64,000 bases of DNA from the NCBI GenBank assembly GCA_025084515.1, contig JAJAGP010000879.1:62001-126000 (forward strand). The letters run 5' to 3'. Made by a program: the position numbers and the translations under genes. The DNA comes from Ancistrus triradiatus (lineage: Eukaryota; Chordata; Actinopteri; Siluriformes; Loricariidae). This document shows positions 62,968-64,000 of this stretch, piece by piece. Within the stretch, counting starts at the first letter, position 1; the number at the start of each line of letters is the position of its first letter. The notes below the pieces were generated by a model, which was not told the DNA's origin, searched no databases, and was given only the letters and a program-made list of their open reading frames with translations.

Positions 62968-63782
62968 AGGATGGAGGGAGTTACTACCCTCTGACATCCA
63001 TGGCAGCACAAGAAGGCCAGAGGTGCCCCTATTTAACATCTGGCATGTTTAATTCTACCTGGCTTTGAGCTGCTTCAGGTTTGTGATTTAATGATTTCTT
63101 CGTTAAACAACGTGTTAAATTAGAGCGCATTGGCCAGCTAATTGCTGTGAAGGCTTCAAAGATGTGGCACGTCACATTCAGACTGTCATCGGACTTACAG
63201 CAGATCAATCTGTTGCTAGGTGAAGAAATGTAACTGGTTCGAAGCGATAAGACTGATTCTCATCCGAGTTCCAACTTAAAAAAAAGTAAGAGTCTGTGCT
63301 GAAAAGTCGCATCGTGTTTACCTCCAGGTGAGATAGTCTGCTAGTCTGCTGATGGAGGAAATGGCATGCATTGTCAGAGGTACCGCAGCCTCCGCAGGGA
63401 TCAAACCCCAAGATGGACAGCAAATGTGAAAGTGGAAATTGCATGCAGGAATCCTTAGGAAATCTTTAAATAGCCTCTCCCGCTTCGTGAGGGCCAGTTA
63501 TCTTTATTTTCTGGTCAGCTGCCGAGTTTAAGCGCAACACCCTGAGAGGGCTGAGGAGTCACAGAATGTGTCACTCCGGAATTGTCTGCATTTTACTTTT
63601 ATTACTTGGATTAAGTTTCAGTGAATCATCTATAAAAATGTTCAAAGTTTTCGTGTTTAATCTTGCTCTTCTTGGTCAGGGTCACAGGGCTCCAGCATCT
63701 AGAGCATCCTTGGATGAGACCTCAGTCCAGTGCACCATATAAGACACAGCCAATCGAGCCTAGTACATGACTGTGGAAATTT
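62968..63782. other. Unassigned stretch
   Basis: No recognised features. A 79-codon minus frame (63205-63444) has no known motif. Confidence 0.4.
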
Positions 63783-63921
63783 AGTCATTTAGCAATCTTA
63801 TTGATTTTATGGTGCACTCTGAGGTCTTGCTCAATGAGCCAGCAGTGGCAGCGGTGGGATTTGAACCCTGCGCCTTCTGATCCATAGTCCAGTACCTTAA
63901 CAGCTAGGCTACTACAGTCCC
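63783..63921 (-). repeat. tRNA-derived SINE, reverse orientation
   Basis: CATTTAGCAATCTTATTGAT, GGTGGGATTTGAACCCTGC and CCAGTACCTTAACAGCTAGG follow the inverted SINE order. Confidence 0.65.
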
Positions 63922-64000
63922 ACAAGTGGAATAGTCCCTCACTAGCTACCACTGACTTGAACGCAAATCACCACAGTGATGTCACAAAGTTTGTGTCATT

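Noticed and set aside
62388..63011. 207-codon minus-strand open frame as a gene
   Set aside because: Its middle is a Tc1-B transposase scrap followed by an inverted LINE tail; the open frame is a chance fusion of repeats.

Overview
The window looks like teleost fish nuclear DNA, most likely from a catfish-like (siluriform) genome. It is AT-rich and full of Tc1/mariner DNA transposons, with (CA)n, (TA)n and (GA)n microsatellites, tRNA-derived SINE pieces and decayed non-LTR retrotransposon fragments. I found no intact protein-coding gene, rRNA or functional tRNA. Nearly every recognisable coding signal is a broken transposase or reverse transcriptase. The catfish assignment is an inference from repeat style; no host gene confirms it.

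Tc1-like material falls into about ten families, labelled here by letter. Family A has ends TACAGTGGGGCAAAAAAG: 935-1702, 6746-7026, 8892-9625, 10438-11242, 15120-16693, 25942-26186, 35560-36329, 50431-51010. Family B has ends TACAGTGGTGCTTGAAAG: 4316-4477, 20296-21447, 28345-29893, 48393-49174, 53138-54207, 57488-58045, 60331-61975, plus scraps at 41205 and 62843. Family D has ends reading GTTGGGAC: 3319-4145, 12079-13132, 24395-24625, 36893-37480, 58735-59560. Families C, E, F, G, H, J and K have one or two copies each. Most copies are internally deleted, and none encodes an intact transposase. The best preserved is family K (43675-44975), with one in-frame stop in an otherwise long open frame.

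Layout: 0-20 kb holds Tc1 A, B and D copies, four of the five GC-rich repeats (1703-2245, 5470-6440, 8300-8830, 17228-17815) and a decayed L2/CR1-like LINE (17840-18840). 20-30 kb holds Tc1 B copies, a C/A chimera and long unremarkable stretches. 30-38 kb holds Tc1 F and G remnants, an A copy, and a D copy whose transposase frame runs into a 30-bp coding minisatellite. 37.6-43.7 kb holds LINE tails, microsatellites and a pogo/Tigger-type element. 43.7-54 kb holds Tc1 K, G, A and B and a 20-bp minisatellite. 54-64 kb holds a GC-rich repeat nested in Tc1-E (55402-56384), more Tc1 B and D, and LINE tails.

The most unusual item is the GC-rich, CpG-rich dispersed family. Its copies share a long terminal segment, a palindromic GCGATCGC core and a TATA-like element, and one derivative is a 246-bp mini-element with inverted ends of roughly 55 bp. 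I could not place it in a known class. Other points of interest are two chimeric Tc1 elements, two insertions that can be dated relative to their hosts using paralogous empty sites, a pogo-type element retaining only the DNA-binding region, and several stretches that resemble conserved non-coding DNA. The elements do not form a pathway; the window is best read as layered transposon insertions in gene-poor DNA.
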